A stretch of 64,000 nt of DNA from Pseudomonadota bacterium (GCA_016719885.1 JADJYF010000012.1:1-64000); one strand, 5' to 3'; positions 18,242-27,864 are shown, counted from the first letter of the stretch. Numbers and translations are program-made. Notes: generated by a model not told the origin, from the sequence alone.

Positions 18242-18638
18242 GCTCAAGTTTCCAGGAGGCATACGTTGCGGCGAGTGCGAGATGCGCGCACGCGGTGTCT
18301 GCAGCCACCATCGCGCTTGCCAAGGTGGTCAAGTTGACGGCTTCGCGACCGCGCACTCGTTTCGCTGAGTGTAACCCGTTAGAGCCGGTCTGGAAACCAT
18401 TCGTGGCCCGTCCATGTACATCGTTCGAAATCGGCACAAGTGCGCCGAGAAAGCGCGACCGGAATGCTGCCGCCCTCGTTCGGGGCAGGCGGCGGCCTCG
18501 CCGCGCTGATCGCAACATTCTGTCAACCGGTAGCGTTATCTCACCGCATGGATTTCCCGACCTCCACCGCGCTGGCGCAAACCGTCCTCCGAGCGCTCGA
18601 CGGGGCCGAACACCGGCACGCGCATCGGCCGGGGTGAG
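18242..18638. other. Intergenic region between divergent genes
   Basis: About 400 bp between the radical SAM gene (minus) and the GT2 gene (plus). It probably holds promoters for both directions, but no pair of -35/-10 boxes or sigma-54 site stands out. No gene is supported. Confidence 0.4.
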
Positions 18639-19625
18639 GTGAGCGGCGTGGACGTGGACGTGGAAGTCGATGTCAGTGTCATCATCGTGTCGTGGAATTG
18701 TCGCGAGCACATGCCGGGCTGCATCGAGTCGGTCGCCGAGGGCGCGGCGCGAGTCAGCGCGGAAGTGATCGTGGTCGACAATGCGTCCGCCGACGGCTGC
18801 GCCGAGTTCGTCAGGGAGCGGTTTCCGGCGGTGCGCCTGATCGCCAACGATGCCAATCTCGGCTTCGCGCGGGCCTGCAACCAGGCCATGGATATCGCAC
18901 GTGGCCGGCATGTTTTTCTGCTCAACCCCGACGCCCGTATCCGGGGCGATGGCTTGCTCGATCAGTTGGTGGCGTTCATGGACTGTCACCCCGACGTCGG
19001 CGCGGCGGGCTGCGAACTGTGCTTCGATGACGGCCGCGTGCAGGTCAGCGCCGGTTACCGCCCCGATCCTTTCATGTTGTTTGCGTTCTGCTTCTTCCTC
19101 GCCAAACTGTCCGGCGATCGAATAAAGGGTCTGTGCCTGACACCCCGCCAGGACCGTGGCGCCGCGGCGGTGGACGTCGACTGGATCTGCGGTGCGGGCA
19201 TGATCGTGCGGCGCGAAACCTGGCAGAGTGCCGGGCAATTCGACGAGCGGTACTTTCTCTACGGCGAGGACATCGAGTGGGGCTGCCGCATGCGCGATCA
19301 TGGCTGGCGGGTCGTACATCTGCCCGCCCTGCGTATCGATCACGAATTGGGCGGCACGCAGAAGCAGACCCATGCCATCCCGTCACGCTGGATCAACGGC
19401 CTGACCCAGGCCTACATGGAAATCGCGCCGGGCCGATCGTGGATCTATTTCAAAGTGTGCCTGGCCACCGGCTTGGCCCTGCGCGCCCTGATTTACGGCG
19501 CGGTGGCGCTGGTCAGGCGCGATCCCTGGTCGCGACGCCGGGTCGCCGAGATGGTCGCCTGGCTCAAGTATCTCGTCGCCTATTCCTACCGGCCCACACC
19601 AATGCCCGGGCGCGACCCGGCGTGA
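18639..19625 (+). CDS. GT2 glycosyltransferase (rhamnosyltransferase-like)
   Basis: 328 residues from GTG 18639 (alternative later starts are possible). GT-A features: VSVIIVSWNCREHM, the nucleotide-binding VDNASADG, LNPDARIRG as the DxD-like metal site, and CGAGMIVRRETW with a downstream YGEDIEWGCR acceptor/catalytic segment, as in rhamnosyltransferases of the WbbL type. A C-terminal amphipathic/hydrophobic region (CLATGLALRALIYGAVALV) may associate with the membrane. It is probably a rhamnosyl or related transferase on undecaprenyl-linked intermediates. It is followed after 19 bp by a GT4 gene. Confidence 0.85.
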   Translation: MSGVDVDVEVDVSVIIVSWNCREHMPGCIESVAEGAARVSAEVIVVDNASADGCAEFVRERFPAVRLIANDANLGFARACNQAMDIARGRHVFLLNPDARIRGDGLLDQLVAFMDCHPDVGAAGCELCFDDGRVQVSAGYRPDPFMLFAFCFFLAKLSGDRIKGLCLTPRQDRGAAAVDVDWICGAGMIVRRETWQSAGQFDERYFLYGEDIEWGCRMRDHGWRVVHLPALRIDHELGGTQKQTHAIPSRWINGLTQAYMEIAPGRSWIYFKVCLATGLALRALIYGAVALVRRDPWSRRRVAEMVAWLKYLVAYSYRPTPMPGRDPA

Positions 19626-19644
19626 GCCGTGCGCCCTACGCCCC

Positions 19645-20880
19645 TTGAAGGTCCTGCTCGCGCACAAGTTCTACCATCCGGTCGGCGGTACGGAGGTCTA
19701 TTTCCAGCAGCTGGCGGACATCCTCGCGCGGCATGGTGACGAGACAGTGCCGTTTGCACTGGCGGACCCGCGCAACCCACCTAGCCCCTATGCCCGACAC
19801 TTCCTCGCGCCGCTGGATCTACGCGCCAAGGGTGCCTACCGCGTGCTCAATTTCGCACGCATCCTGTCGCGAACCTTCTATTCGCGGGAAGCGCGCCGCA
19901 AACTCGCGGCCTTGATCCGCGAAGTGCGGCCCGAGGTCGCGCATCTGCAGGCGATCGAGAACCACATGTCGCCGTCGATCATCCATGAGCTCAAGCAGCA
20001 CGGCATCCCGATGGTGCAGAGTGTCAACACCTATAAGCATGTGTGCGCCTCGCTGCGGCTTTACCTCGATTCACGCCACGAAATCTGTGAGCGCTGCGCG
20101 GGAGGAAGGCACTACCATGCGTTGCTGACACGCTGCTTGAAGGGTTCGCTGGCGGCAAGCGCGCTGGGCATGATGGAGATGTACCTGCACCAGAACCTGA
20201 TGGGCATCTACCGCGGTATCGATCGCTTCGTCGTATCCAACGATTTCATGCGCGGCAAGATGATTGAAGCCGGGCATGCGCCCGCCAAGCTCGTCACCCT
20301 GCTCAATCCTTTCGACCTCGGACCGCCACCGGACACCGACACCGAAGCGCGCCACATCCTCTACTTCGGGCGCGTGGAACTGGAGAAAGGCGTGTTCACG
20401 CTTTTGCAGGCGATGAAGACCTTGCCCGCGCTCAAGCTCAAGGTGGTCGGCGATGGCTCGCAGCTCGATGCATGCATCGCCTGGCAGCGCGCCCACGGCG
20501 GCGACAACGTGGAGTTCGTCGGTCCCAAGTGGGGCGCCGACCTCACACCCTATCTCGCCGCGAGCTCGGTGGTGGCGGTGCCATCGGAGTGGCACGAACC
20601 TTCGCCCTATGTCATCTACCAGGCGCTGGCGGCGGGCAAGCCGGTCGTTTGTACGCGCATGGGAGGCATGCCCGACCTCGTCACCGAGGAAAGCGGCCTG
20701 CTGGTGCCGCCCAAGGATCCGATGCAACTGGCGGCCGCCTTGGAAAGCATCGCGGGCGATCCTATGCGGGCGCGGGCCATGGGTCGCGCGGCGCGGCGCT
20801 GGGCGGAAGCGAATCTCGACCCGGTGGCCTATTACGAGCGCATCAAGGCGGTTTACCGCGAGGCCGGCGCGCGCGTCTAG
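19645..20880 (+). CDS. GT4 glycosyltransferase
   Basis: 411 residues from a TTG start: KVLLAHKFYHPVGGTEVYF is the usual N-terminus with the GG acceptor loop, and no ATG is available nearby. The C-terminal donor domain has ILYFGRVELEKGVFTLLQA and SEWHEPSPYVIYQALAAGKPVV with the EPxxxxxxEA-type motif. A cysteine pair in EICERCAGG is seen in some capsular GT4 enzymes with an inserted segment. It probably forms a two-gene operon with the preceding GT2. Its stop TAG lies inside the arm of a 144-bp inverted-repeat element. Confidence 0.85.
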   Translation: MKVLLAHKFYHPVGGTEVYFQQLADILARHGDETVPFALADPRNPPSPYARHFLAPLDLRAKGAYRVLNFARILSRTFYSREARRKLAALIREVRPEVAHLQAIENHMSPSIIHELKQHGIPMVQSVNTYKHVCASLRLYLDSRHEICERCAGGRHYHALLTRCLKGSLAASALGMMEMYLHQNLMGIYRGIDRFVVSNDFMRGKMIEAGHAPAKLVTLLNPFDLGPPPDTDTEARHILYFGRVELEKGVFTLLQAMKTLPALKLKVVGDGSQLDACIAWQRAHGGDNVEFVGPKWGADLTPYLAASSVVAVPSEWHEPSPYVIYQALAAGKPVVCTRMGGMPDLVTEESGLLVPPKDPMQLAAALESIAGDPMRARAMGRAARRWAEANLDPVAYYERIKAVYREAGARV

Positions 20881-21021
20881 AAGTGGTCTCAAAATTCAGC
20901 GAGCGCAGTCGGTTCGCGGCGACGGAGCGGAGAAGCCGCAGCGTATATGGAAATACGTGAGGATTTTCGAGCACCGCCGGCGCGCGAAATGACAAGCGCA
21001 GCAATTTTGAGGCCGCTTCTA
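20878..21021. repeat. 144-bp inverted-repeat element between convergent genes
   Basis: The 19-bp arms TAGAAGTGGTCTCAAAATT (20878-20896) and its near-inverse (21003-21021) differ at two positions, both compatible with G-U pairing in RNA. Each arm supplies the TAG stop codon of the gene that runs into it. The interior has further GC-rich self-complementary stretches. It resembles intergenic MITE/REP-type elements and could fold as a bidirectional terminator. Confidence 0.7.
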
Positions 21022-22248
21022 GTCGATGACCCTAGGCTCCGGCAGAGGCACGATGAACTTGCCGGTGTAGGCAAGATCGGCGCGGAACTGGCGTACGATT
21101 TCCTGCCGGAGGTTCCATGCGCCGATCAGCACGTAATCGGGCTGCATGGCCATGAGTTCAGCCGGCGACACCACCGGGATGCGCACGCCCGGACACAGCA
21201 AACCCTGTTTGAGCGGGTTGGCGTCGCCGAAGGCACGGACCAGGCGGGTATCGATGCCGCAGTAGTTGAGCATGGTCATGCACTTGGCGGCCGCGCCGTA
21301 ACCGACCACGGTACGCCCCTCGGCGTTCAGTTGCGCCAGCAGGTCTCGCAGCGAGGCGCGCTGGCGATGCACCTTCTCGCGGAAATCCACCCAGCCGGCC
21401 GGCGCATTCAGTGCTATGAAATCTTCGAAGGCGATGAGGCCGAGATCGGCGCGCGGCGCGGGGTCGTCGCTGCGCACCACCTCCACCAGCATCGAGCCAC
21501 CGTTCATGTCGACGAAGTTCACATCCACCACCTTCATGCCGTAGCGCGCCACCAGCCCCGCCACCGATTTGACGGTGGGGTAGGACACGTGCTCGTGAAA
21601 GATGGTGTCGTACTGGATCTCATCGCGCAGCAGGTAGGCGTAGGGATGCTCGATGACGAAACGTCCGCGCGGTGCCAGCAGTTGCGCCACGCCATCCATG
21701 AGATCGCGTAACTCGCTGGAGTGGCCCAGCACGTTACGCGCCACGATGACGTCAGCGTGGCGATGGCGGGTCACGATGTCACGCGCCGCCGCCGCGCCGA
21801 AAAACGCACGCATGGTCGGCAGGCCGGCGGCGTCGGCCTTGGCGCCGACATCGCTGGGGTCGACACCGAGAATGTCGAAACCGGCCGCGCGGTAGTGGCG
21901 CAGAAAGGAGCCGTCGTTGCTGGCGATCTCGACCAGGAACGACGGCTGCGATGGCGATGTCCGCGCCGCGAGTCGCGTCGCCAGCCATTGCGCGTGGCGC
22001 ATCGCCGACGCCGAAGTGCCCGTCACCCACAGGTAATGGGTGAACAGCAGCGCGCGGTCGATGGGTGCGGCCAGCTGGATGAGGCCACAATCGGCGCACA
22101 TCACCAGCGTCAGCGGCGGTCGAAAATCGTCATCCGTGTCAGCGGCGCGTGCCACGAACGCGTTGCCCAGGGGCAGCGCTCCGAGATCCAGCAACTCGGT
22201 GGCCTGGCCGCTGTCGCAGGCGCGGCAATGAAAGGACGGGCTGTGCAT
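21019..22248 (-). CDS. Sugar C-methyltransferase (TylC3/NovU-like), zinc-binding
   Basis: 409 residues with the three-part layout of nucleotide-sugar C-methyltransferases: an N-terminal zinc-binding domain (C8xxC11 and C51xxC54), a central SAM-binding Rossmann domain (VEIASNDGSFLRHY), and a C-terminal Rossmann-like domain (GYGAAAKCMTMLNYCGID). EHVSYPT carries the catalytic His region. It would methylate a 4-keto-6-deoxysugar carbon. The adjacent CDP-glucose 4,6-dehydratase, 19 bp upstream in the same operon, suggests that a CDP-4-keto-6-deoxyhexose is the substrate, giving a branched sugar (inference). Confidence 0.85.
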   Translation of the reverse strand: MHSPSFHCRACDSGQATELLDLGALPLGNAFVARAADTDDDFRPPLTLVMCADCGLIQLAAPIDRALLFTHYLWVTGTSASAMRHAQWLATRLAARTSPSQPSFLVEIASNDGSFLRHYRAAGFDILGVDPSDVGAKADAAGLPTMRAFFGAAAARDIVTRHRHADVIVARNVLGHSSELRDLMDGVAQLLAPRGRFVIEHPYAYLLRDEIQYDTIFHEHVSYPTVKSVAGLVARYGMKVVDVNFVDMNGGSMLVEVVRSDDPAPRADLGLIAFEDFIALNAPAGWVDFREKVHRQRASLRDLLAQLNAEGRTVVGYGAAAKCMTMLNYCGIDTRLVRAFGDANPLKQGLLCPGVRIPVVSPAELMAMQPDYVLIGAWNLRQEIVRQFRADLAYTGKFIVPLPEPRVID

Positions 22249-22267
22249 GAGGTGTTCCTGTGCCGGT

Positions 22268-23404
22268 TCAGCGCGCCCACGCCTGGCCGAGGGCGCGCGC
22301 GTCGGCGATGTATTGTTCGATTTGCCCGGTGCTGAAGGCGAGCATATCGGCGTTCCGATCCTCGTAATAGCGGCGATACCAACCGGCGGTCGCCGCCACG
22401 GTCTGATTGATGTCCCAGCTCGCCGACCAGCCGAGATGGCTGCGCGCCTTGCTGCAATCGAGCGCCAGCAGCATGGCTTCGCTCATATCGACGTGGCCCA
22501 CTTCGATCGGACTGTCTGGCGCCGGCCACGCCTGAACCATGCGTTGCACGACATCGAGCACCGGGTGCACGCCGCGGTCGATGGGGCCGAAGTTCCAGCC
22601 GCTCGCGTAGCGCGTCGGCTCCGCGGCGGTCGCAAGTTTCGCCCCCAGCCACAGGTAACCGCTCAAGGGCTCGAGAACATGCTGCCATGGGCGAGTCGCA
22701 TTGGGTGACCGCAGCGCGATGGGTCGCCGGGCGCTGATCGCGCGGGCCACGTCCGGCACCAGGCGCCCCTCGGACCAGTCGCCACCGCCGACCACGTTGC
22801 CCGCCCGCGCCGAAGCGATGGGCACAACGCGAGGCCCGCCGGTCATGCCGGCCTGGAACGCAGGATGCTGGTAGGCGCCGATACCGTTTTCCGCCGCGGC
22901 CTTGCTGGCGCTGTAAGCCTCCACGCCGCCCAGCGGATCGATCTCCCGGTAGCCCCATTCCCAGCCCACGTTGCGGTAGCACTTGTCACTGGTGATGGCC
23001 ACCACCGCGGACACGAAGTCACTGCGCACGGCGAGATCCAGCACGTTCATGCTGCCCATGAAATTGACTTCGAAGGTCTCGCGAGGATTGCGCAGCGACT
23101 CGACCACCAGCGCCTGTGCGGCAAGATGGATGATGATCTCCGGCCGATGCTGCGCGATCACCTGGGCGAGATGCCCATGGTCGCGAATGTCACCCACCAC
23201 GTGGGTCAGCTGTTGTTCGAGCCCGCACAGGCGAAACATCGAGGGCTCGGTGATGGGCGGCAGGGCATAGCCAATCACCCTGGCCCCCAGGGCTTTGAGC
23301 CACACGCACAGCCACGAGCCCTTGAAGCCGGTATGCCCGGTCACCAGCACCGTGCGTCCGGCGTAGTAGTTTCCGAAAGCGGCGAGTGACGCCTGCGACA
23401 TCAT
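22268..23404 (-). CDS. rfbG: CDP-glucose 4,6-dehydratase
   Basis: 378 residues from ATG 23404. VTGHTGFKGSWLCVWL is the characteristic glycine-rich motif of RfbG, followed by HLAAQALV, ITSDKCYRN and Tyr-x3-Lys in AYSASKAAAE, then NVVGGGDWSEGRLVPD and the RPWQHVLEPLSGYL signature. It makes CDP-4-keto-6-deoxyglucose. The start overlaps the upstream epimerase stop by 4 bp, implying translational coupling. The partner cytidylyltransferase rfbF is on the opposite strand about 4 kb to the right. Confidence 0.93.
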   Translation of the reverse strand: MMSQASLAAFGNYYAGRTVLVTGHTGFKGSWLCVWLKALGARVIGYALPPITEPSMFRLCGLEQQLTHVVGDIRDHGHLAQVIAQHRPEIIIHLAAQALVVESLRNPRETFEVNFMGSMNVLDLAVRSDFVSAVVAITSDKCYRNVGWEWGYREIDPLGGVEAYSASKAAAENGIGAYQHPAFQAGMTGGPRVVPIASARAGNVVGGGDWSEGRLVPDVARAISARRPIALRSPNATRPWQHVLEPLSGYLWLGAKLATAAEPTRYASGWNFGPIDRGVHPVLDVVQRMVQAWPAPDSPIEVGHVDMSEAMLLALDCSKARSHLGWSASWDINQTVAATAGWYRRYYEDRNADMLAFSTGQIEQYIADARALGQAWAR

Positions 23405-24384
23405 GGTTCTCCGAAGACAGCGAAATTTTCGCGGTACCAGCGCACGCTGCGCGCCAGGCCCTCGTGCAGGCCGAACTCGGGCGCCCAGGCACATGCTTGG
23501 CCGACACGCGCGATGACCACCTGGCGCGGCGGCAACGGCTCGAGCCGCACCGGCACGGGAGGCGCAAGCTCGGGCCGTCCCGCGATGCGGGCGATGTCCG
23601 TCACCAGCTTGCCGATGCTGACGCTTCGGCCGCTGGCAAGATTGAAGATGCACTCGCCGCGCGGCGCGAGCCGGGCGCCGGCGCCGATCCGCAACAGGCC
23701 ACGCACGGCGTCGTCGATATACAGGAAATCACGCGTCTGGGCAGGGTTGGAGCGCAGTGTCGGCGGCAGTCCGTTCAGCACCGCCAGGATCGCACCCGGT
23801 ACCAGGCGACTGCGGTGACGATCGCCGCCGCCGTAGACGTTGCTGAGGCGCGCAATCGCGGCGCGTCGCCCCGCATGCGCCCACAGCGACTGCACGAGTT
23901 GTTCGCACTCAAGCTTGGACACCGCGTAAGCATCGGCCGGCGCCGGCGGCGTCGCCTCGTCGAACGCGCACCCCGTGCCGGGGCCGTAGACCGATTCACT
24001 GGAGGCCAACACCACGGCCGCCCCGGGTGCCTGCTCGGCCAGCGCCTCGAGCAGGTGACGCGTCGTATCGACGTTGTCGAATCGCGAGTCGGCGTGGGGG
24101 GCTTCGCGACGTATCGCGTCCGCGGCCAGGTGAAAGACACAGTCGGGCGAGTCCTCGCGCAGCGCCGCGCGCAGGCTGTCAATGTCGCACAGGTCGACTT
24201 CCCGGCAGTACTGATGCCGGTACGCGGGTGCCGCCTCCGCGGCGCGCGCGCGCACCCAGCCGCGGGCCCGGACGCCAGCATCGAGCAGCCGCTGCAATAA
24301 GTGGGCGCCGATGAATCCGCCGGCGCCGGTGACAAGCACCGACAGGCCGGCGTCGGCCAGTACCCGGGCCGATGCGTCAGGCAT
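23401..24384 (-). CDS. NAD-dependent epimerase/reductase (extended SDR)
   Basis: 327 residues. VLVTGAGGFIGAHLLQRL at the N-terminus, FHLAADAIRRE, SSESVYGPG and Tyr-x3-Lys in DAYAVSKLE define an extended SDR; RLSNVYGGGDRH follows. It probably reduces or epimerises the CDP- (or dTDP-) keto sugar made by neighbouring enzymes. It overlaps rfbG by 4 bp, so the order is SDR, rfbG, C-methyltransferase in one operon. The exact reaction cannot be read from the sequence. Confidence 0.8.
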   Translation of the reverse strand: MPDASARVLADAGLSVLVTGAGGFIGAHLLQRLLDAGVRARGWVRARAAEAAPAYRHQYCREVDLCDIDSLRAALREDSPDCVFHLAADAIRREAPHADSRFDNVDTTRHLLEALAEQAPGAAVVLASSESVYGPGTGCAFDEATPPAPADAYAVSKLECEQLVQSLWAHAGRRAAIARLSNVYGGGDRHRSRLVPGAILAVLNGLPPTLRSNPAQTRDFLYIDDAVRGLLRIGAGARLAPRGECIFNLASGRSVSIGKLVTDIARIAGRPELAPPVPVRLEPLPPRQVVIARVGQACAWAPEFGLHEGLARSVRWYRENFAVFGEP

Positions 24385-24429
24385 GGCAGCGGCGAGCCCG
24401 TACCAGGCGCGGGCCCCTTGCGCGCGGTG

Positions 24430-25440
24430 TCACGTCGCCACCTGGGACGCCGACTCGACGGATGCGGTCGGGCGCAAAGTCACCTTGTGCGTCCACAACG
24501 GCGCGATCAGGAACGGGAACAGCGCCGCGAACAGTACCTTGCTCCACGCTCGCCAGTTGAACGGGTCGAGTTGCACGGTCCACACCAGGTAGCGATACGC
24601 GGCGCGGTAGGCACCGCGCACGAACTCGATGTAGGCGAGACGCCGGTAGGCGAAGGCCAGCAAGAAACGGCGGATACGCTCCGCTTCCCCGCTGAACGCG
24701 CGGCGCTCCAGCAGTCCGGCATAGGTCGCGATCCAGGCCTCGTTGAACTCCCAGCTCACGCGTTTGCGGGTCTGATCGGCATGCCATCGGTAGCGGCTCA
24801 GTTTCTGTGTGCACCACCACGCCTTGCGCCCGCGTTCGGCGAGGCGCAGGTAGACGTTGAAATCGATGTTCTGCACGTCGGGATGGTCGAGCGTGCCACA
24901 GTCGCGCAAGACGCTGGTACGAAACAGTGTCGCCGAGAACGAAAACACGCCGCGCCAAAGCACCATGGGCAAAATGCCGTCGTGAACCCCTTCGGCCAGG
25001 CGGTCACGACCAAGGTCCGCGCTATAGCTCAGGGTCTTTTCGGGCAACAAGGTCGACGATTCGTCGATGAGATTCTGGTCGCAACCAAACAGCGCGACAT
25101 CGGGGTTTTCACTCAGACGGTCGAGCGCCGTGGCGAGAAATTCGTGCTCGAGGATATCGTCATCGTCGAGCAGCATGAAAAATTCTTCGTGGCATTGCGC
25201 GAACAGGTAGACCAACTGACCGTTGTGGCCGCAGTTGACTGGCTGCTCGACCAGTGTCACGCGCGGGTCATCGAGGGCGGCCACGTAGGCACGCAACTCG
25301 TCCAGCAATGCCGGCTCGGAGCAGTTGTCGCTGACCACGATGCGAACATCGCGGAAAGACTGCTCACACACGCTGCGCAGCGCTTGTTTGACGTAGTGTG
25401 GTCGATTGCGAGTGGGTATACCCACGAACACAGTAGCCAT
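24430..25440 (-). CDS. GT2 family glycosyltransferase
   Basis: 336 residues from MATVFVGIPTRNRPHYV. GT-A signatures: VVSDNCSE, the metal-binding run FMLLDDDDILE, and a C-terminal helical region (AYRRLAYIEFVRGAYRAAYRYLVW). A predicted cytoplasmic enzyme adding one residue of the repeat unit; donor unknown. The frame extends upstream to 25599, but the family starts at the chosen ATG. Divergent from the wzx-like gene, with about 205 bp between starts. Confidence 0.85.
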   Translation of the reverse strand: MATVFVGIPTRNRPHYVKQALRSVCEQSFRDVRIVVSDNCSEPALLDELRAYVAALDDPRVTLVEQPVNCGHNGQLVYLFAQCHEEFFMLLDDDDILEHEFLATALDRLSENPDVALFGCDQNLIDESSTLLPEKTLSYSADLGRDRLAEGVHDGILPMVLWRGVFSFSATLFRTSVLRDCGTLDHPDVQNIDFNVYLRLAERGRKAWWCTQKLSRYRWHADQTRKRVSWEFNEAWIATYAGLLERRAFSGEAERIRRFLLAFAYRRLAYIEFVRGAYRAAYRYLVWTVQLDPFNWRAWSKVLFAALFPFLIAPLWTHKVTLRPTASVESASQVAT

Positions 25441-25645
25441 GATGGCACACGTCTCTCGCTGTCTCGGCGCGCCGGCACGAAGTCTCGGCCATGGGAATTG
25501 GATCTGCCGAACCCGGCAGCGGAATGCGCACGATGAGCTATCTGCTCGCCGGTTCTGGGCTATCCTAGCACGGCATACCCGTCGTTTCATGACGACCACT
25601 TGCAGCAGTCCTGATGCCTTTCGAGTCAGTCGTCAGCAACCTTCG

Positions 25646-27088
25646 ATGAGCGGCAGCCCGTCACAAGATTATCTCGGCAACGCGGCCGCGCAGGCTGCTG
25701 CGCGGGTGTTGTCGATGGCAGCTTCGCTGGCTTCCATTCTGTTGGTCGCACGCGTACTCGGCGTCACCGCCTTCGGGCAGGTCGCCTATGTCACGACCTT
25801 CGTGATGCTGGCCGGCGCGCTCGCGGATCTCGGCACCAATGTCGCGCTGGCGCATGGCCTGGCCAAGGAAAATGACCACGACCCGGGCGCGTATTTCGGC
25901 AATTTCCTGCTGCTGCGCGCGGTGCTCGCGATCCTCGCCACCGCTATCGCGCTGCTGTTGGCGCGATGGTTACGCCCGGATCTGATGCTGCCTCTCGCCA
26001 TCGGCTGTATCGCCGTGCCATTCGTCGGTGCACGCTTCTTCGAGTCGGTGTATCAGATCTTCGGCAAACCGCTATATACGCTGTACGCGGCGGCGGTGCT
26101 GGCGGTGGCCCAGCTGGCTACGACGGCGGCGGTGCTGCTGTGCAAAGGCAACGTGATCGCCTACCTGTGCGGCTTCGCATTTTCGCAGCTGGTATTTTTC
26201 TGCTTCGCGTTGCGCCTCGCATGGGCCATCAACCGGCCGCGCTTTACACTGCGACGCGACACCCTGCGCACCATCCTGGTGATGGCGGCGCCCATGGGCC
26301 TGTGGTCACTGTTCAACGCCATCGGCACGCGTTCGGACGTGTTCATCATCGGCGACCTGCTCAGTCTCGACGACGTCGGCATCTACAACGCGGCTTCACG
26401 CCTGCTCGACATCGGCACGACTTTCGTCGCCACCGCGGTGCTGCCCTTGATCCCGCTGTTGACCGCCCGCCACCGCAATGAGCACGCCAGCCTGGCGGCT
26501 GTCACCGAGGACCTGTTCGCGCTCGCCGCGGTGCTGGCGCTGCCCGTTCCGATCTTCGCCATGTGGCTTGCGGAACCGCTGGTGAGCCTCGTGTACGGCG
26601 CGCGCTTCGCGTCATCGGCGCCGCTGCTGGCGATGTTCGGTTGGACCCTGCTGCTGCTGTCCATCACCTACCTCGCCTCGGCCATGAACGTGGCGGTCGG
26701 CAACGTCCGCTATCAATCGTGGAGCGCGGCCCTGTGCGCGGCATTGAACATCGCGCTCAACCTGTCGCTGGTACCCCATTTTGGCGTGACGGGCGCGGCC
26801 TGGGCGAGTATCGCCAGCGGCGCGCTGATGGCGGCAATTTCGCTATATTGCGCGGTGTCGCGCATCGGCACCGAGTTTTCAGCGGGTCGCTGGGCGCGCA
26901 TTTTCCTGTCGATTGCCGGCCTTGCGTTGACACCGATATTGTTGCGCCCTGCCGGGCTTGTGGTACAGATCGGCGGGGCGACAATTGTTTACGCTGCCAT
27001 GCTGTGGGCGCTTAAGGTGATTCCTGCAGACTACCTGCCAGGGTCACGCCACCCGCGAGCGGCCGCGCGCGCGCGCGACGACACGTGA
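25646..27088 (+). CDS. wzx: Wzx-type polysaccharide flippase (MATE/MOP superfamily)
   Basis: 480 residues, with about 12-14 hydrophobic segments spread along the length and the typical N-terminus (NAAAQAAARVLSMAASLASILLVARVLGV, read here in two pieces: helix 1 then ARVLGVTAFGQVAYV). The conserved LADLGTNVALAH and MAVNVAVG-like segments match O-antigen flippases. It would move undecaprenyl-linked repeat units across the inner membrane for Wzy. ATG 25646 is chosen; 25589 is an in-frame alternative. It is followed 76 bp later by rfbF. Confidence 0.88.
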   Translation: MSGSPSQDYLGNAAAQAAARVLSMAASLASILLVARVLGVTAFGQVAYVTTFVMLAGALADLGTNVALAHGLAKENDHDPGAYFGNFLLLRAVLAILATAIALLLARWLRPDLMLPLAIGCIAVPFVGARFFESVYQIFGKPLYTLYAAAVLAVAQLATTAAVLLCKGNVIAYLCGFAFSQLVFFCFALRLAWAINRPRFTLRRDTLRTILVMAAPMGLWSLFNAIGTRSDVFIIGDLLSLDDVGIYNAASRLLDIGTTFVATAVLPLIPLLTARHRNEHASLAAVTEDLFALAAVLALPVPIFAMWLAEPLVSLVYGARFASSAPLLAMFGWTLLLLSITYLASAMNVAVGNVRYQSWSAALCAALNIALNLSLVPHFGVTGAAWASIASGALMAAISLYCAVSRIGTEFSAGRWARIFLSIAGLALTPILLRPAGLVVQIGGATIVYAAMLWALKVIPADYLPGSRHPRAAARARDDT

Positions 27089-27164
27089 GCGGTCGGCGGC
27101 GAGACGGCCAGCGCCCGGCGACTACCATCAACACCGCTCTTCGAGCAGGGGTCGGAGACTCACC

Positions 27165-27857
27165 ATGCAAGTGCTCATCCTGTGCGGCGGCCTAGGCACG
27201 CGCGCGTACCCGTATACCGACCATATTCCCAAGCCGATGTTGCCGGTGGATGGCGCGCCGATACTCATGCACGTCATGAAGATCTTCGCCGAACAGGGCT
27301 ATCGCGATTTCGTGCTGGCGCTCGGCCACCGCAAGGAAGTGATCATGGATTACTTCGAAGGCAAGGAACTCGGCTGGAACGTGCGCCTGGTGGATACCGG
27401 TGACGAGACCCTGACCGGCGGACGCATCCTGCGCTGCCGGGAGCACCTGCAGGGCAAGTTCATCGCCACCTATTCAGATGGCCTGGCGGCCATTCCGCTC
27501 GACGACCTGGTGGCCTTTCATGACAGCCACAGCGGCCTGGCCACGATCACGGCGGTGCCCATGCCTTGCCAGTACGGCACCATTGATTTCGATGACAGCG
27601 GTCGGGTGCGGGCATTCCGCGAGAAGCCGACCTTGCACGACCACTGGATCAACGCCGGGTTCCTGGTGTTCGACCCCGAGGTATTCTCCGTATGGGAGGG
27701 CGAAAACCTCGAGACCGACGTGCTGCCGGCGCTGGCGCGCGGCGGTCAGCTGTACACCTTCAAATACCCCGGTCGCTTCAAGTCCATGGACAGTTACAAG
27801 GATCAACGCGAGCTCGAGGAACTGGTGCGCTCGGGAAACACCTTCTGGCGCGGCTAG
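27165..27857 (+). CDS. rfbF: Glucose-1-phosphate cytidylyltransferase
   Basis: 230 residues. LILCGGLGTRAYPYTDHIPKPML is the start motif, read as GGLGTR at 8-13 with the Lys of PKPM; TGDETLTGGRIL and NAGFLVFDPEVF are RfbF signatures. It forms CDP-glucose from CTP and glucose-1-phosphate, the substrate of RfbG. Slightly shorter than the usual roughly 255 residues, but the C-terminus WEGENLETDVLPAL to DSYKDQRELEEL is typical and complete. It is followed by an oxygenase gene after 7 bp. Confidence 0.9.
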   Translation: MQVLILCGGLGTRAYPYTDHIPKPMLPVDGAPILMHVMKIFAEQGYRDFVLALGHRKEVIMDYFEGKELGWNVRLVDTGDETLTGGRILRCREHLQGKFIATYSDGLAAIPLDDLVAFHDSHSGLATITAVPMPCQYGTIDFDDSGRVRAFREKPTLHDHWINAGFLVFDPEVFSVWEGENLETDVLPALARGGQLYTFKYPGRFKSMDSYKDQRELEELVRSGNTFWRG

Positions 27858-27864
27858 GCGCGTC

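Noticed and set aside
17118..19373. 751-codon minus-strand open frame
   Set aside because: It overlaps two well-supported genes (radical SAM and GT2) in other frames and contains no recognisable domain.
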